NCBI GenBank assembly: GCA_016931155.1 | Contig: JAFGFJ010000006.1 | Span: forward strand, 372,001-436,000 | Source of the DNA: Candidatus Dojkabacteria bacterium | GTDB taxonomy: Bacteria; Patescibacteria; Dojkabacteria; B142; JAFGFJ01 | Direction of reading: 5' to 3' | DNA: 64,000 nucleotides | Shown here: one piece after another, positions 28,227 through 37,059 of the stretch | Layout: each line of letters opens with the position of its first letter | Position numbering within the stretch: the first letter of the stretch is position 1 | Program-made: the position numbers and the translations under genes | Notes under the pieces: generated by a model | What the model saw: only the letters and a program-made list of their open reading frames with translations | Told to the model about the DNA's origin: nothing | The model's database searches: none

Positions 28227-29663
28227 ATGAATACCAAAGCCGTAACAAAAGTTTGTTTTTTTGCATTGGTGATTCTCTCAGGATTTTTTATTGCCGGATG
28301 TAAAAAAAAGGTGGCAGTAGAGGATCAGAATTATAATAAAGGTGTCTTGCATATGGAAAAGCAGGAATACTCTGCAGCTCTGCTTGCTTTCAAGAATTCG
28401 ATAAATGAAAATCCGATAAATACTGATTCCTATATTAGATCTTCCGATATACTAAGGAAAAAACACAACTATGAAGAGGCTATATCGATTTTAGAAAATG
28501 GGAAAGATTTTGTTACAGAGCCTGATCTTGTTTATCAGAGTCTGGGAGAATTATTTCTGCTCAAAAATGATTATATTCATGCTGAAGAGAATTTTAGAAA
28601 GTCGATTGGGTTTGATTCAGGAAATGCGAAGGCTGTGGAGGGGCTTGCAAGCAGTCTGGTGCTTCAGCTTAAATTTGATGATGGTAAAAAAGTTCTAGCG
28701 AACTATAAAACTACTGATAAAGATAGTCTTGTCAGGATCAAATATTTACTTGCAGTATTGCAGGCAAAAGATATCAGAGAGGCGAAGAAAACAGTCGATT
28801 CGATCAATGTTAATATGAAGGATTATGTACAGCTTGGAAAGTTGAAGTTGGCCATTGAAGAAGCGGAAGTATCTGAAGATAATAAAATAGAAGATCTTAT
28901 GAATATTTCCTTTGTTGTTATTGATGGAGGAGATTATCCTTATGCACTTCCTCTCCTTGATGAAGTTGTTAAAGAAAATGAGTATTACTATGGGGGTCAG
29001 ATGTATGCAGGTTACATTCATATGAAGCTTGGTCAGTATAGTGAAGCTAAAGAATTTTTGCAAAAGGCTTTGATTCTTGATTCGGAAAATAAAGATTCTC
29101 TAAAGTTCCTGGCTGAATGCTATGTCGAACTCAATGACCAGAAAAGTGCTATTGATACGTACGTCATATTGCTTTCACTTTCTCCTTCAGATAGTGTAGT
29201 AAGAAGGTCATATATTGAGGGATTGCTAAGATTTGGAATTGAAGATATAGCGAAAGAACAGGCAGGTGAGCTGGTCAGAATTGAACCATCAATTGCCAAT
29301 AGACTGTATTATTTCGATATTCTTATGCTTGATGAGGATTATGTTAATGGAGCTGAACAAATCAGGCTTGCCAGCGAAGGAGAAGAGTATAAAACAGCTG
29401 GGGATACTACTAAGGCAGATCTACTTGCTCGTAAAGGATGGATTCAGTATAAAGCCGGTGAAAAAGCGGCAGGGTTGGAAACCTTGGAACAAAGTTTAAG
29501 AGAGGTTGAAACGAATCCACTTTGTCATTTATACTTAGGTATGGTGCGTAAAGATATGAAAGAGCCTGTTAACGCAAAGATTCATTTGGAGAGAGCAGTG
29601 GATTTGGATTTTAAGGGTGAAGTATCAAAAATTGCAAGAGAAGAGTTAAATACATTAGAATAA
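28227..29663 (+). CDS. TPR-repeat lipoprotein
   Basis: The ATG at 28227 is chosen because it gives a classic lipoprotein signal (MNTKAVTKVCFFALVILSG then FIAGC as the lipobox). The upstream start at 28173 would overlap the divergent ATPase gene. The mature part is about 10 tetratricopeptide-like units, e.g. YNKGVLHMEKQEYSAALLAF, GYIHMKLGQYSEAKEFLQKA and HLYLGMVRKDMKEPVNAKIHL. Likely an outer-surface scaffold. The next gene begins 4 nt after its stop. Confidence 0.85.
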   Translation: MNTKAVTKVCFFALVILSGFFIAGCKKKVAVEDQNYNKGVLHMEKQEYSAALLAFKNSINENPINTDSYIRSSDILRKKHNYEEAISILENGKDFVTEPDLVYQSLGELFLLKNDYIHAEENFRKSIGFDSGNAKAVEGLASSLVLQLKFDDGKKVLANYKTTDKDSLVRIKYLLAVLQAKDIREAKKTVDSINVNMKDYVQLGKLKLAIEEAEVSEDNKIEDLMNISFVVIDGGDYPYALPLLDEVVKENEYYYGGQMYAGYIHMKLGQYSEAKEFLQKALILDSENKDSLKFLAECYVELNDQKSAIDTYVILLSLSPSDSVVRRSYIEGLLRFGIEDIAKEQAGELVRIEPSIANRLYYFDILMLDEDYVNGAEQIRLASEGEEYKTAGDTTKADLLARKGWIQYKAGEKAAGLETLEQSLREVETNPLCHLYLGMVRKDMKEPVNAKIHLERAVDLDFKGEVSKIAREELNTLE

Positions 29664-29667
29664 ATAT

Positions 29668-30336
29668 ATGTTTGCTGCCTTTACCAGGAAAAGCTTGTAC
29701 TATCTGCTTTACATTTTAGCCGGAGTATCGGTTTCTCTTCTATCGTATTCCTTCATAGGAGGGGTCGAAGTATCAAATATCAATCTTAATACCGTGGTAT
29801 TTGCTTCCTCAGAGAATGAGAATGTTGATCCCTTAGTTCTTGGTGCATTTGTTGAGGAAATTCCTGTCAGTAAGGCGCCATCGACTTTTTCTTCTCAGAT
29901 ATATAACTCAAACTACAGAGCTTACGTTTTTGATAAATATTTTGAAAAAAACAATTCTCCTTTGCAAGGTTATGGAAAAAACTTTGTGGAAGCCTGTATA
30001 AGATATGGAGCACCAGATGATTGTCTTTTGATGGTTGCAATAGCAAAGGCTGAGACCAATTTGTGTAAAACAGATATATCTGATTTACAGAAAAACTGTT
30101 GGGGATTTGGTGGAGCAGGTTCGAACAGGATTGTATGGCCCAGCTATGAGGTTTCTATTGATGAAGTGACCAGAAGAGTAATGGAAGGTTATGGAACCCG
30201 GTTTTTTAATGATGCAAATAACGGTAAGTTATATTATTGTGGGAGACACTGTACTAAATGGGGTAATGTTGTAAATTCATATAAGTATGAAATTAACGAA
30301 TTTGGCATTAGTCTAGGATTTCCCTCTATGCTTTAA
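29668..30336 (+). CDS. Secreted lysozyme/transglycosylase-like protein
   Basis: A signal/anchor segment (YYLLYILAGVSVSLLSYSFIGG) precedes a small globular domain. LLMVAIAKAETNLCKTD and KNCWGFGGAG resemble the Glu-containing active-site region of lysozyme-like or glucosaminidase folds. Four cysteines could form disulfides. It directly follows the TPR lipoprotein (4 nt) and is likely co-transcribed. Enzymatic role is inferred. Confidence 0.55.
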   Translation: MFAAFTRKSLYYLLYILAGVSVSLLSYSFIGGVEVSNINLNTVVFASSENENVDPLVLGAFVEEIPVSKAPSTFSSQIYNSNYRAYVFDKYFEKNNSPLQGYGKNFVEACIRYGAPDDCLLMVAIAKAETNLCKTDISDLQKNCWGFGGAGSNRIVWPSYEVSIDEVTRRVMEGYGTRFFNDANNGKLYYCGRHCTKWGNVVNSYKYEINEFGISLGFPSML

Positions 30337-31269
30337 TTTTTTATTCCAAAATCTGACTACAAATACGAAAAGTATAAGTACTACAAGGGTTATGTGATAA
30401 ATTGGAATAACCCAGAATGTGTCAGTTACCAAAAAAATATCCTTACCATCATCTATACCGAACGCTACAGTATGTTTTCCAAACTCAGGAATGATATATC
30501 TCCAAATATTTTTCCCTTCATGTTTTTTCCACGAGAGTTCTGATTCAAGATCCTGTCCGGGAAGTAAAATTTTGAGCTTTTGATTTACCGGTAGGTCTTT
30601 TAGTTTTAAGTTTGCAGGACTAAGTATCGCAAGGTTTCCAAATGGTTTTGTATAGGTATTTCCTGTGTTCTCAATCTTTATACTAAACTCGTTGACAGGG
30701 AAGACCGTTAACTCCCTCTTAACGTTTACCTCGATTTTCATTTGTGCTCCTTTCCCTTGTTTGTCACCTGTGTCAGACTGGTAGCCCTCTTTTAGGTTGA
30801 CATATAGGATGCTCCCAAGCTCTCCAACAGTTGAAAAGTTCGTTTCACTTTTTGGTTTTATCTTTATAAGAATGACAGGATAATAACTGTCACTTGTTGG
30901 CTTATCTGGCATAGTAATATCAGCAGGAAGGGTGAAATTACTATCAGGTTCTATGGAAAACTTTTTGGATGGGAAAGCAATTATACTATCTGTTTCAGTT
31001 GAAGACTTTCTCAACTCATATTCCCCGTTATTCTCGTTTTGTTTTAACTCAGATATATTGACCTCACAGTCAATTTCTTCATCTTGTTTATTTGTGACTG
31101 TTAATTTTATCGTTTTCTTCTCGCCGGGAGCAAGCATTAACTCTATGATAGCAGGGGACAGAACAACTTTCTGTGTCTGTTGTGTTTCAGCACTAACGTG
31201 ACCAGAAATTGCCAGCAAGATGGACAATATAGATAATATGGGTAAAGCTATCTGTAATATCCGTTTCAT
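30313..31269 (-). CDS. Membrane-anchored Ig-like surface protein (DUF916-like), downstream copy
   Basis: An N-terminal signal peptide (ends GHVSA), extracellular beta-rich domains (KVVLSPAIIELMLAPGEKKTIKLTVTNKQ is a typical Ig-like first strand set), and a C-terminal membrane helix (YHITLVVLILFVFVVRFW) followed by a basic tail. This layout resembles DUF916/WxL-system proteins, although identity is not established. Its start overlaps the previous gene's stop (ATGA), and both share this plan. Its 3' end overlaps the convergent lysozyme-like gene by 24 nt. Confidence 0.65.
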   Translation of the reverse strand: MKRILQIALPILSILSILLAISGHVSAETQQTQKVVLSPAIIELMLAPGEKKTIKLTVTNKQDEEIDCEVNISELKQNENNGEYELRKSSTETDSIIAFPSKKFSIEPDSNFTLPADITMPDKPTSDSYYPVILIKIKPKSETNFSTVGELGSILYVNLKEGYQSDTGDKQGKGAQMKIEVNVKRELTVFPVNEFSIKIENTGNTYTKPFGNLAILSPANLKLKDLPVNQKLKILLPGQDLESELSWKKHEGKNIWRYIIPEFGKHTVAFGIDDGKDIFLVTDTFWVIPIYHITLVVLILFVFVVRFWNKKLKHRGKS

Positions 31270-32342
31270 TTTAGATTATTTTCTTTCTTCTTCCCTTTCA
31301 TCTTTCTGTAAACCATAAAGCTAACTATGATTATTGTTACAAGAAGAATGATCAATATTTGCCATGGGATAACCCAAAATGATGCATTAGCTTCTCCTGT
31401 TGTAAACTGCTGGGTTCCGTCTTTTGAATAGAGCAATTTGATTTTATATTTACCTATCCTAAAATGGCTCAACTTGTCCCAGTTGAGCTTTAAGAATGTC
31501 TTCTCAGTCCCATCTGTCTGTTTTTCCTTGATTTTAGTGATAAAACCATCTTCCCATGTAGTTGAAAAGAGTCTTGTGGTTTCAGGAAGAATGCTTCCAT
31601 TTTCAGTATTTAGTTCAGCTTTGTACAAGTAATCTTGAAAGTTGTCTCCCTGGTATACATAGAATATGCCATTTGGTGAGGAGTGAGTATTACCTTTGTT
31701 TTTGATTATTGCATTGATGTTAACTGGAAGAACAGAGAATAGTATGGTCTTTTTATTGTCTATGTTTGTTGTGAATAACTCCTGCAGGTCTAATTCTTCA
31801 GTGAGTTCTCCATCTACTGTTAGAAAGACGAGAGGTCCAAGTTCTTTATTTAATGAGAACTGTGTTATTTCGTCCTGAATATCAAGGTCTTCAGGGCGTG
31901 GTTGCTCAGTAAGTAATATTGCCATTTGCTTTCCTCCCGGATTTGCTTCTGTAGGAACACTAATCTGGAAATTTATTGTTTCAACCTGACCATGTCTCGT
32001 GAGCTCAATCTTTTCCCTTTCGAAACTTGTCCACTCAGCAAGGTTCGACTTAATATCTACGTCTGAATTTTTAATAAAAACGGGTACTCCTGTCCTTCCA
32101 TCGGAAGTAAAATTCATGGCCTTTACATGAAGTGTAGTTTGTTTGTTTTCATCCTCAAAGTCATGCGTAACAGTAAATGACCCATTCACTGTAGTTCCTC
32201 TTTCAACTTTGTTGTAATAGAACTTAAACTGATTGATTATTATTCCTCTATAGGCTTGCGCAGAAGCTTTTTCGGGAGTGATGATAGCAGAAGTGAATAC
32301 TAAAACGACACAAAGCAAAAAGGTAAAATAATTTCTCATCAT
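31266..32342 (-). CDS. Membrane-anchored Ig-like surface protein, upstream copy
   Basis: Same architecture as the downstream gene: signal peptide (ends KASAQA), beta-rich extracellular region (KVERGTTVNGSFTVTHDF; NPGGKQMAILLTEQP), then a C-terminal membrane helix (WQILIILLVTIIIVSFMVY) with basic tail. ENGSILPETTRLFSTTWEDG parallels the GQDLESELSWKKHEG region of its paralogue. The two genes overlap by 4 nt. A long hairpin separates this gene from the secreted protein upstream. Confidence 0.65.
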   Translation of the reverse strand: MMRNYFTFLLCVVLVFTSAIITPEKASAQAYRGIIINQFKFYYNKVERGTTVNGSFTVTHDFEDENKQTTLHVKAMNFTSDGRTGVPVFIKNSDVDIKSNLAEWTSFEREKIELTRHGQVETINFQISVPTEANPGGKQMAILLTEQPRPEDLDIQDEITQFSLNKELGPLVFLTVDGELTEELDLQELFTTNIDNKKTILFSVLPVNINAIIKNKGNTHSSPNGIFYVYQGDNFQDYLYKAELNTENGSILPETTRLFSTTWEDGFITKIKEKQTDGTEKTFLKLNWDKLSHFRIGKYKIKLLYSKDGTQQFTTGEANASFWVIPWQILIILLVTIIIVSFMVYRKMKGKKKENNLK

Positions 32343-32348
32343 TTTATT

Positions 32349-32390
32349 AAAAGAACCTATTATTCTAAAATAATAGGTTCTTTTGTCTAA
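32349..32390 (-). terminator. Terminator hairpin between surface genes
   Basis: A perfect 15-bp stem (32349-32363 with 32370-32384) and 6-nt loop, with T-rich arms on the minus strand. It lies between the stop of the secreted protein and the start of the next gene, so it may be a partial terminator that raises expression of the first gene. Confidence 0.7.
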
Positions 32391-32400
32391 AAAAACAAGT

Positions 32401-33453
32401 CTAGAAAGTTGGTGTAACAGTATAAGTTACCAACTGATCATAACTTCCAATAGCAGTACCGGATCCAACAGTAAGACCATGAATTACAAGGGTTAGGTCA
32501 TCTGCTCCGCTTCCAGCAATGTACTGAATTCCTGAAGCATAAGACACAAAGTTCTGTGCAGTTGTGGGTACAGGAGTACTACCAGTATTGAAAGTATAGC
32601 CTACCGGTGAGTCTACAGTTATCGGCTGATCATAAGTGCCTCCAATACTTCTTCCTGTTAGTGCACCTCTTACATTATCAAGCCCATAAGTTTCAGTTCC
32701 TGATACGAATGTACCATTGTCAGCTATGTCTGTTATTGCTGCTGAAGCGTTATTTAGCGGTCCATCTGCTATTATCTGAGCCTGGAAGCCGCCTTCAGCA
32801 TTTGTTCCGATCGCTAGTCCATAGCCGCACTCTCCAGGGCCATCAACCGCTGCATCTCCATTTGGAGCTGTAGTAAGAGTTGATACATTTCCAAGATTAC
32901 ATACATTTGTATCAGCAGTGTCATCAACTGTTCTTATGTTGAATGATAAACTACTGCCTACCGATGCTGTAACTGTAACCTGGTTATCTCCTCCAACGTA
33001 TAGAAGAACTGCACCATAATCATTGTTTGCTGAGGATGAACCTACAGTTACCGAATATGAAGCAGCTGTTGCTATTGAAGGTACCCTAAGACACAAAGAC
33101 CTACCTGTTGTGGTAGTAGCACTGGTCGTTGTGAAAGTCGCGTTAGTAGTGGAGAAAGAACCAAAAGAACCACTACCACCCGATACAGTGTCTGCCTGTG
33201 TGTCAGGCGTAGAACAATCTGCAAATGCACTTGGCAGAGCTGGTGAGGCTGAAAAAGTAAATGTTGTCCCTGCAGCCTCTACAGCTGCTGAAGCCGTCCA
33301 GGTGAAGGTGACATCGGTCGCAGTGCTCAAATCTACTGCGCTTGGAGTTGCGGTTACAGCTACTCCTGCAGCTTCCGCTTTCTCACTATATGTGAAGAAA
33401 GAGGAGGCCAGCACCAAGGCAAATGCTAGAGAAATTGCTAAAAATTTCTTCAT
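32401..33453 (-). CDS. Secreted surface protein, Ala/Thr/Ser-rich
   Basis: A clear signal peptide (MKKFLAISLAFALVLASSFF, cleavage near KAEAAG) is followed by about 320 residues rich in Ala, Thr, Ser, Gly and Val, with few charged residues and two cysteine pairs. The C-terminus GSYDQLVTYTVTPTF resembles the ending of the upstream gene's product (YSDNLVFTVISNF), suggesting a shared terminal beta-domain. Its composition is richer in G+C than its neighbours. It may be an abundant surface-layer or fibre protein. Confidence 0.7.
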   Translation of the reverse strand: MKKFLAISLAFALVLASSFFTYSEKAEAAGVAVTATPSAVDLSTATDVTFTWTASAAVEAAGTTFTFSASPALPSAFADCSTPDTQADTVSGGSGSFGSFSTTNATFTTTSATTTTGRSLCLRVPSIATAASYSVTVGSSSANNDYGAVLLYVGGDNQVTVTASVGSSLSFNIRTVDDTADTNVCNLGNVSTLTTAPNGDAAVDGPGECGYGLAIGTNAEGGFQAQIIADGPLNNASAAITDIADNGTFVSGTETYGLDNVRGALTGRSIGGTYDQPITVDSPVGYTFNTGSTPVPTTAQNFVSYASGIQYIAGSGADDLTLVIHGLTVGSGTAIGSYDQLVTYTVTPTF

Positions 33454-33484
33454 AGTATTTTAAATAAAATAAATTAGAAGTACA

Positions 33485-33533
33485 AAAAGAAGAACCAAAG
33501 AAAACTATGCAGCTTTCCCTTGGTTCTTCTTTT
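33485..33533 (-). terminator. Long hairpin upstream of the secreted protein
   Basis: AAAAGAAGAACCAA (33485-33498) pairs exactly with 33520-33533, a 14-bp stem. On the minus strand it ends in a T run and lies about 30 nt before the ATG at 33453. It is either the terminator of the upstream gene or a 5'-UTR stabilising/attenuating hairpin. Confidence 0.6.
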
Positions 33534-33672
33534 CTTCGGGCAGCGCAACAGTTCTCTAAGTGCTTCTACTTTCAAGAGTATTACAAATTCTATACAAAGT
33601 CAATATTAACTTAGGAGGTGTAATTGGTGGTTTTCAATCAAGAGTGTTGGTATTGTGTTGAAGCTTATGTAT

Positions 33673-34890
33673 TTAGAAATTGGAAATTACTGTAAATACA
33701 AGATTGTCTGAATAGTCGTCAGCGGGAGGAGTTGCGAAAGATGCGGTTGCTTTTACTTCAATTTGTGCCCTTCCAGCATAAATACCTGAAGAGGTGGTCA
33801 ATATTGTATCTGTACCCGTTGACCTTAATCTTCCAACCTGGTCTTGTATACTTGCATTGTAGTAGTTACTATTTCTTACAAGTGATGAAGGGGTAGTACT
33901 GTTGATGTTTGAAATTTTTATCCCAAACCCTTCGCTTACAGTAGAAAGATCAACTGTGGTGGGATTTCCGACAGAAGGTGAGGGGATAGTATTGGAGGCG
34001 GAATTGCTTAGTAATCCGTCGTTTAGGTCACTAATGTAAGTGGAAATGCCACTAATGATGTTACTCCCAAGATCCAGGTATATTCTGTTTGGAGCAGTAA
34101 TTACTTCCCCAGGCGTAAGTGTTCCCAGTGCTATGCTATAAGGAGCAGCACTTTCGTCGGGATTTGGCCAAGTATCTCCTGATATATCAATATCAAAAGC
34201 AATACTTGGGATCTGTGTTGTAGCATTAACAGAAGGGCTTGGTGGAGATTCTGTAAGATCGCCATGTAGAGCAGTCAATCTAACCTGGTATTCTGTATTA
34301 GGACTTAATCCGATGATATTTGCACTGTCCCATGGGAAAGATTCCCATTGGTCTTTTGTAAGAAAATTCGCAATACTTTTTGCGGTTCCTGCCTGTCTTG
34401 TTACTCCGTCAATATATTGTATGGTCGTAAAATTATCGGTTGAAATTTGAATACCGTACAAGGCATCAGTAGGGTTATTTTGTGTGTCAATTACTATCTT
34501 GGCTCTGTCGTAAAAACCACCCTCACCAGCTTCTCCCTTTGTACCATTTTGATTGGGGTATGAGGTGTTACATTGAGAATTTGCACTATCAGTATTTGTT
34601 TCAAAGCATGTAATTAATGGGACATTTGCTATATAAGTGCTTGGTGTCCCAGCACCTATAGAATAAGAAGAACTCATTAGCTTCGGATCGGAAATTTCTC
34701 CTAAAGCTGAATAAAAATAGTAGTTCGTTGATGATGATACTAATGTACCAGAGTTTATTGTTGGTGTCACGATTCTAAAGCTGGGAGAGGTGATCTCTTC
34801 TTGAGCATAGACTTTACCAAGAAAGAATATCTGCAATGCAGAAGCTAATACAACTACCAATTTAAGACTATTAAAAATTGCTTTTTTCAT
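33673..34890 (-). CDS. Secreted hypothetical protein with C-terminal beta-domain
   Basis: Start chosen at the MKKAIFNSLKLVVVLASALQ signal (cleavage after KVYAQ); an ATG three codons earlier is possible. The mature part shows fibronectin-like text (GLSPNTEYQVRLTALHGDL) and a C-terminal domain ending DDYSDNLVFTVISNF. Its 5' end overlaps the end of the antiporter gene upstream by 20 nt. It is probably exported and cell-surface attached. Confidence 0.7.
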   Translation of the reverse strand: MKKAIFNSLKLVVVLASALQIFFLGKVYAQEEITSPSFRIVTPTINSGTLVSSSTNYYFYSALGEISDPKLMSSSYSIGAGTPSTYIANVPLITCFETNTDSANSQCNTSYPNQNGTKGEAGEGGFYDRAKIVIDTQNNPTDALYGIQISTDNFTTIQYIDGVTRQAGTAKSIANFLTKDQWESFPWDSANIIGLSPNTEYQVRLTALHGDLTESPPSPSVNATTQIPSIAFDIDISGDTWPNPDESAAPYSIALGTLTPGEVITAPNRIYLDLGSNIISGISTYISDLNDGLLSNSASNTIPSPSVGNPTTVDLSTVSEGFGIKISNINSTTPSSLVRNSNYYNASIQDQVGRLRSTGTDTILTTSSGIYAGRAQIEVKATASFATPPADDYSDNLVFTVISNF

Positions 34891-36526
34891 TAATATCATT
34901 TAATTCTTTAATATTTCTCAACCAGTATAATATTTTTTTGTCTTTTTCTCCAAAGATTTGCATTACTTTGTGTACAATGGCAACAGCGGCTTCAAATTCC
35001 GGCTGGACTGTTTCATCGACACCCAGTCTGGCTAATACTTCTCTGTCTTTCCCATTATGAATTCTTGCTAGTACCTTTACCTTGGGATTAATCTCTTTTG
35101 ATATCTTGCTTATTATATTAACATCCTGTTCTTTGGGTAGAGCCAGCACTATTGCCTTAGCTCTTTCAACATCAGCTTTATCCAGTATTTCTCTATGTGA
35201 AGGGTCTCCATATATTATTTTTAATCCCTCACTCTGGAGTCTTTCAACCTTTTCGGAGTCAAAATCGATGGCAATAAAAGGCAGTTTGAGTTTTGTTAGT
35301 GCTTCTCCAACATAAGCCCCAACTCTTCCATATCCGCATATAACTGTATGGTCATAAAGATCCGGCTGGTCTATTTCGAATTTATTTGTGTTTCTTACGA
35401 AGAGGAGCCTGTGAAGTTTAGGGTTTCTTTGCTGAGTAAGAACCTTTGCTTTATTATACAATTTGTCGGCACTATCGAAGAGAGCAGGAGCCAGCATCAA
35501 GCTTAAGATTGTTACTGATATTACTATGGAACTAAGATCCTGATTTATCAGTCCTTTTGCGGTAAGTATTGTTGTAACTAGAAAAGCAAACTCTCCCACA
35601 TGAGGAAGACCCAGGGCGACCCTGAAAGCGATTTTCGGATGTTGTTTACCAATCCAGATCGTTAGGAATAATACAATTACTATTTTCAATCCCATTATAA
35701 TAGTACCGATAAGCACTATTTTGAATAGATTTGCGAAGAAGAAATCAAATGAAAATAGAGTACCTATTGATATGAAGAATATAAGGGAGAAAACATCCCG
35801 CAAGGGTTTTACCTCAGTAAAGATTTCATTATTCAGGAAGCTTTCTGAGATCATTACCCCCCCAAGAAAGGCTCCAAGTGTGAATGAAAGACCAATCTTT
35901 TCGCTGATGTAGGCTAGGATCATCGGGAATATAAGAGATACAAGTAATAGTAATTCATTTGATTTTAATTTTGCTATCTGACGGAGAACTGCAGGAATTA
36001 AATTTCTTCCAATGAGAATTGCTGATGCTATCAAAACGAAGCTTTTTAATATTGCATTTGAAATTGTTCCAATGTTAAAACTTACTTTCGCCCCAACATT
36101 TAGGAGAAGAATTACCAGAAAAACTACTGCAATATCTTGTAAGATCAACCACCCAATCATTATTTCTCCTGATTTTGTGTCTAGTTCATGTCTCTTTTCA
36201 AGAATTTTTATTGCTATCGCTGTTGAGCTTAATGAAAAAACTGAAGAAAGAGCTAAGGCCTCAAAAGAAGAAAGGTTGAAAATTCTGAAAATGAACCAGC
36301 CAAGAAGAATAGTTAGTATGATTTGAAGTGTTCCTCCCAAAAATACAATTTTTTTAACTCTTAGTAACTTGTCAAGAGAAAACTCAATGCCAATTGCAAA
36401 AAGGAGTAGGGCGGCTCCAATTTCAGCGAGACGAATGGAGTTCTCAATTCTTACAAATTTTGCTGCGAAAGGGAGGGTGAGGATTGCTCCGACAAGAATA
36501 TATCCGATTATGACTGGTTGTTTCAA
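34871..36526 (-). CDS. Kef-type monovalent cation/proton antiporter with TrkA-N domain
   Basis: About 11 membrane helices of the CPA2 exchanger (GYILVGAILTLPF, LFAIGIEFSL, ALSSVFSLSSTAIAIKIL, LGLPHVGEFAFLV) followed by a C-terminal NAD-binding RCK domain (HTVICGYGRVGAYVGEAL; IAIDFDSEKVERLQ). The annotated TTG at 36526 falls in the middle of what should be the first helix. The frame stays open upstream to about 36649 and reads like a helix (ILLFAGFVGGYIAIK) but has only CTG or ATT as starts, so the true start is probably upstream. Confidence 0.88.
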   Translation of the reverse strand: MKQPVIIGYILVGAILTLPFAAKFVRIENSIRLAEIGAALLLFAIGIEFSLDKLLRVKKIVFLGGTLQIILTILLGWFIFRIFNLSSFEALALSSVFSLSSTAIAIKILEKRHELDTKSGEIMIGWLILQDIAVVFLVILLLNVGAKVSFNIGTISNAILKSFVLIASAILIGRNLIPAVLRQIAKLKSNELLLLVSLIFPMILAYISEKIGLSFTLGAFLGGVMISESFLNNEIFTEVKPLRDVFSLIFFISIGTLFSFDFFFANLFKIVLIGTIIMGLKIVIVLFLTIWIGKQHPKIAFRVALGLPHVGEFAFLVTTILTAKGLINQDLSSIVISVTILSLMLAPALFDSADKLYNKAKVLTQQRNPKLHRLLFVRNTNKFEIDQPDLYDHTVICGYGRVGAYVGEALTKLKLPFIAIDFDSEKVERLQSEGLKIIYGDPSHREILDKADVERAKAIVLALPKEQDVNIISKISKEINPKVKVLARIHNGKDREVLARLGVDETVQPEFEAAVAIVHKVMQIFGEKDKKILYWLRNIKELNDINEKSNF

Positions 36527-36861
36527 CTTAATGGCAATATATCCGCCGACAAAACCGGCAAAAAGAAGAATCGTAGCCTCTTTGATTAGTTCTATTCCTT
36601 CCAGAGCAGTAAATATCAGAAATAAAGAATAAAAATAATATAGACTAATAGGATTATGTTATCAAATTGAGAATTGCCTTGAAGGTTAGATCGCATTCTA
36701 AATCAGGTTTATATGCATGCTTATAAGTATAGTAATTTGATTATTCGATTCTAAGCAATACGCTTTTCTGGTATGTACATCCGACTATTGCAAATCGTTA
36801 TTTCGGGTGATATAATCAGCCCGCTAAATTGGCTGTAAGGAAATTTTAACCAAGAAGGTAA
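36527..36861. other. Region between antiporter and small ORF
   Basis: About 335 bp. The left part (to about 36649, minus strand) is probably the 5' end of the antiporter coding region. The rest is AT-rich and holds the rightward promoter at 36788-36816. Nothing else seen. Confidence 0.35.
36788..36816 (+). promoter_or_regulatory. Sigma70-type promoter of the 36862 gene
   Basis: TTGCAA (36788-36793), a 17-bp spacer and a perfect TATAAT (36811-36816). The likely start of transcription is about 36823, with an AAGAAGGT ribosome-binding site before the ATG at 36862. Confidence 0.6.
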
Positions 36862-37059
36862 ATGAGAAAATTAAATCTAACTCTTACAATTTCTCTGGCA
36901 ACATTATTGCTCACTCTTTTGCTGAAACCTGTAGCAGCCCAGGCAGGAGAAATGATTGTTCATACTGATGGAGATGCTGTCTCTGCGTTTTTTGCAATTA
37001 CCCTGACCCCTCTTTGGGTGTTTGTTGGGAAGTTACTGAGAAGGGAACTCGGAGATTAA
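36862..37059 (+). CDS. Small membrane protein, 65 aa
   Basis: It has a good promoter and a Shine-Dalgarno-like AAGAAGGT just before the ATG. Two hydrophobic segments are visible (LTISLATLLLTLLLKPVAA, possibly a signal peptide, and AFFAITLTPLWVFVGKLL). Its 3' end overlaps the convergent M20 peptidase gene by 27 nt. Function unknown. Confidence 0.55.
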   Translation: MRKLNLTLTISLATLLLTLLLKPVAAQAGEMIVHTDGDAVSAFFAITLTPLWVFVGKLLRRELGD

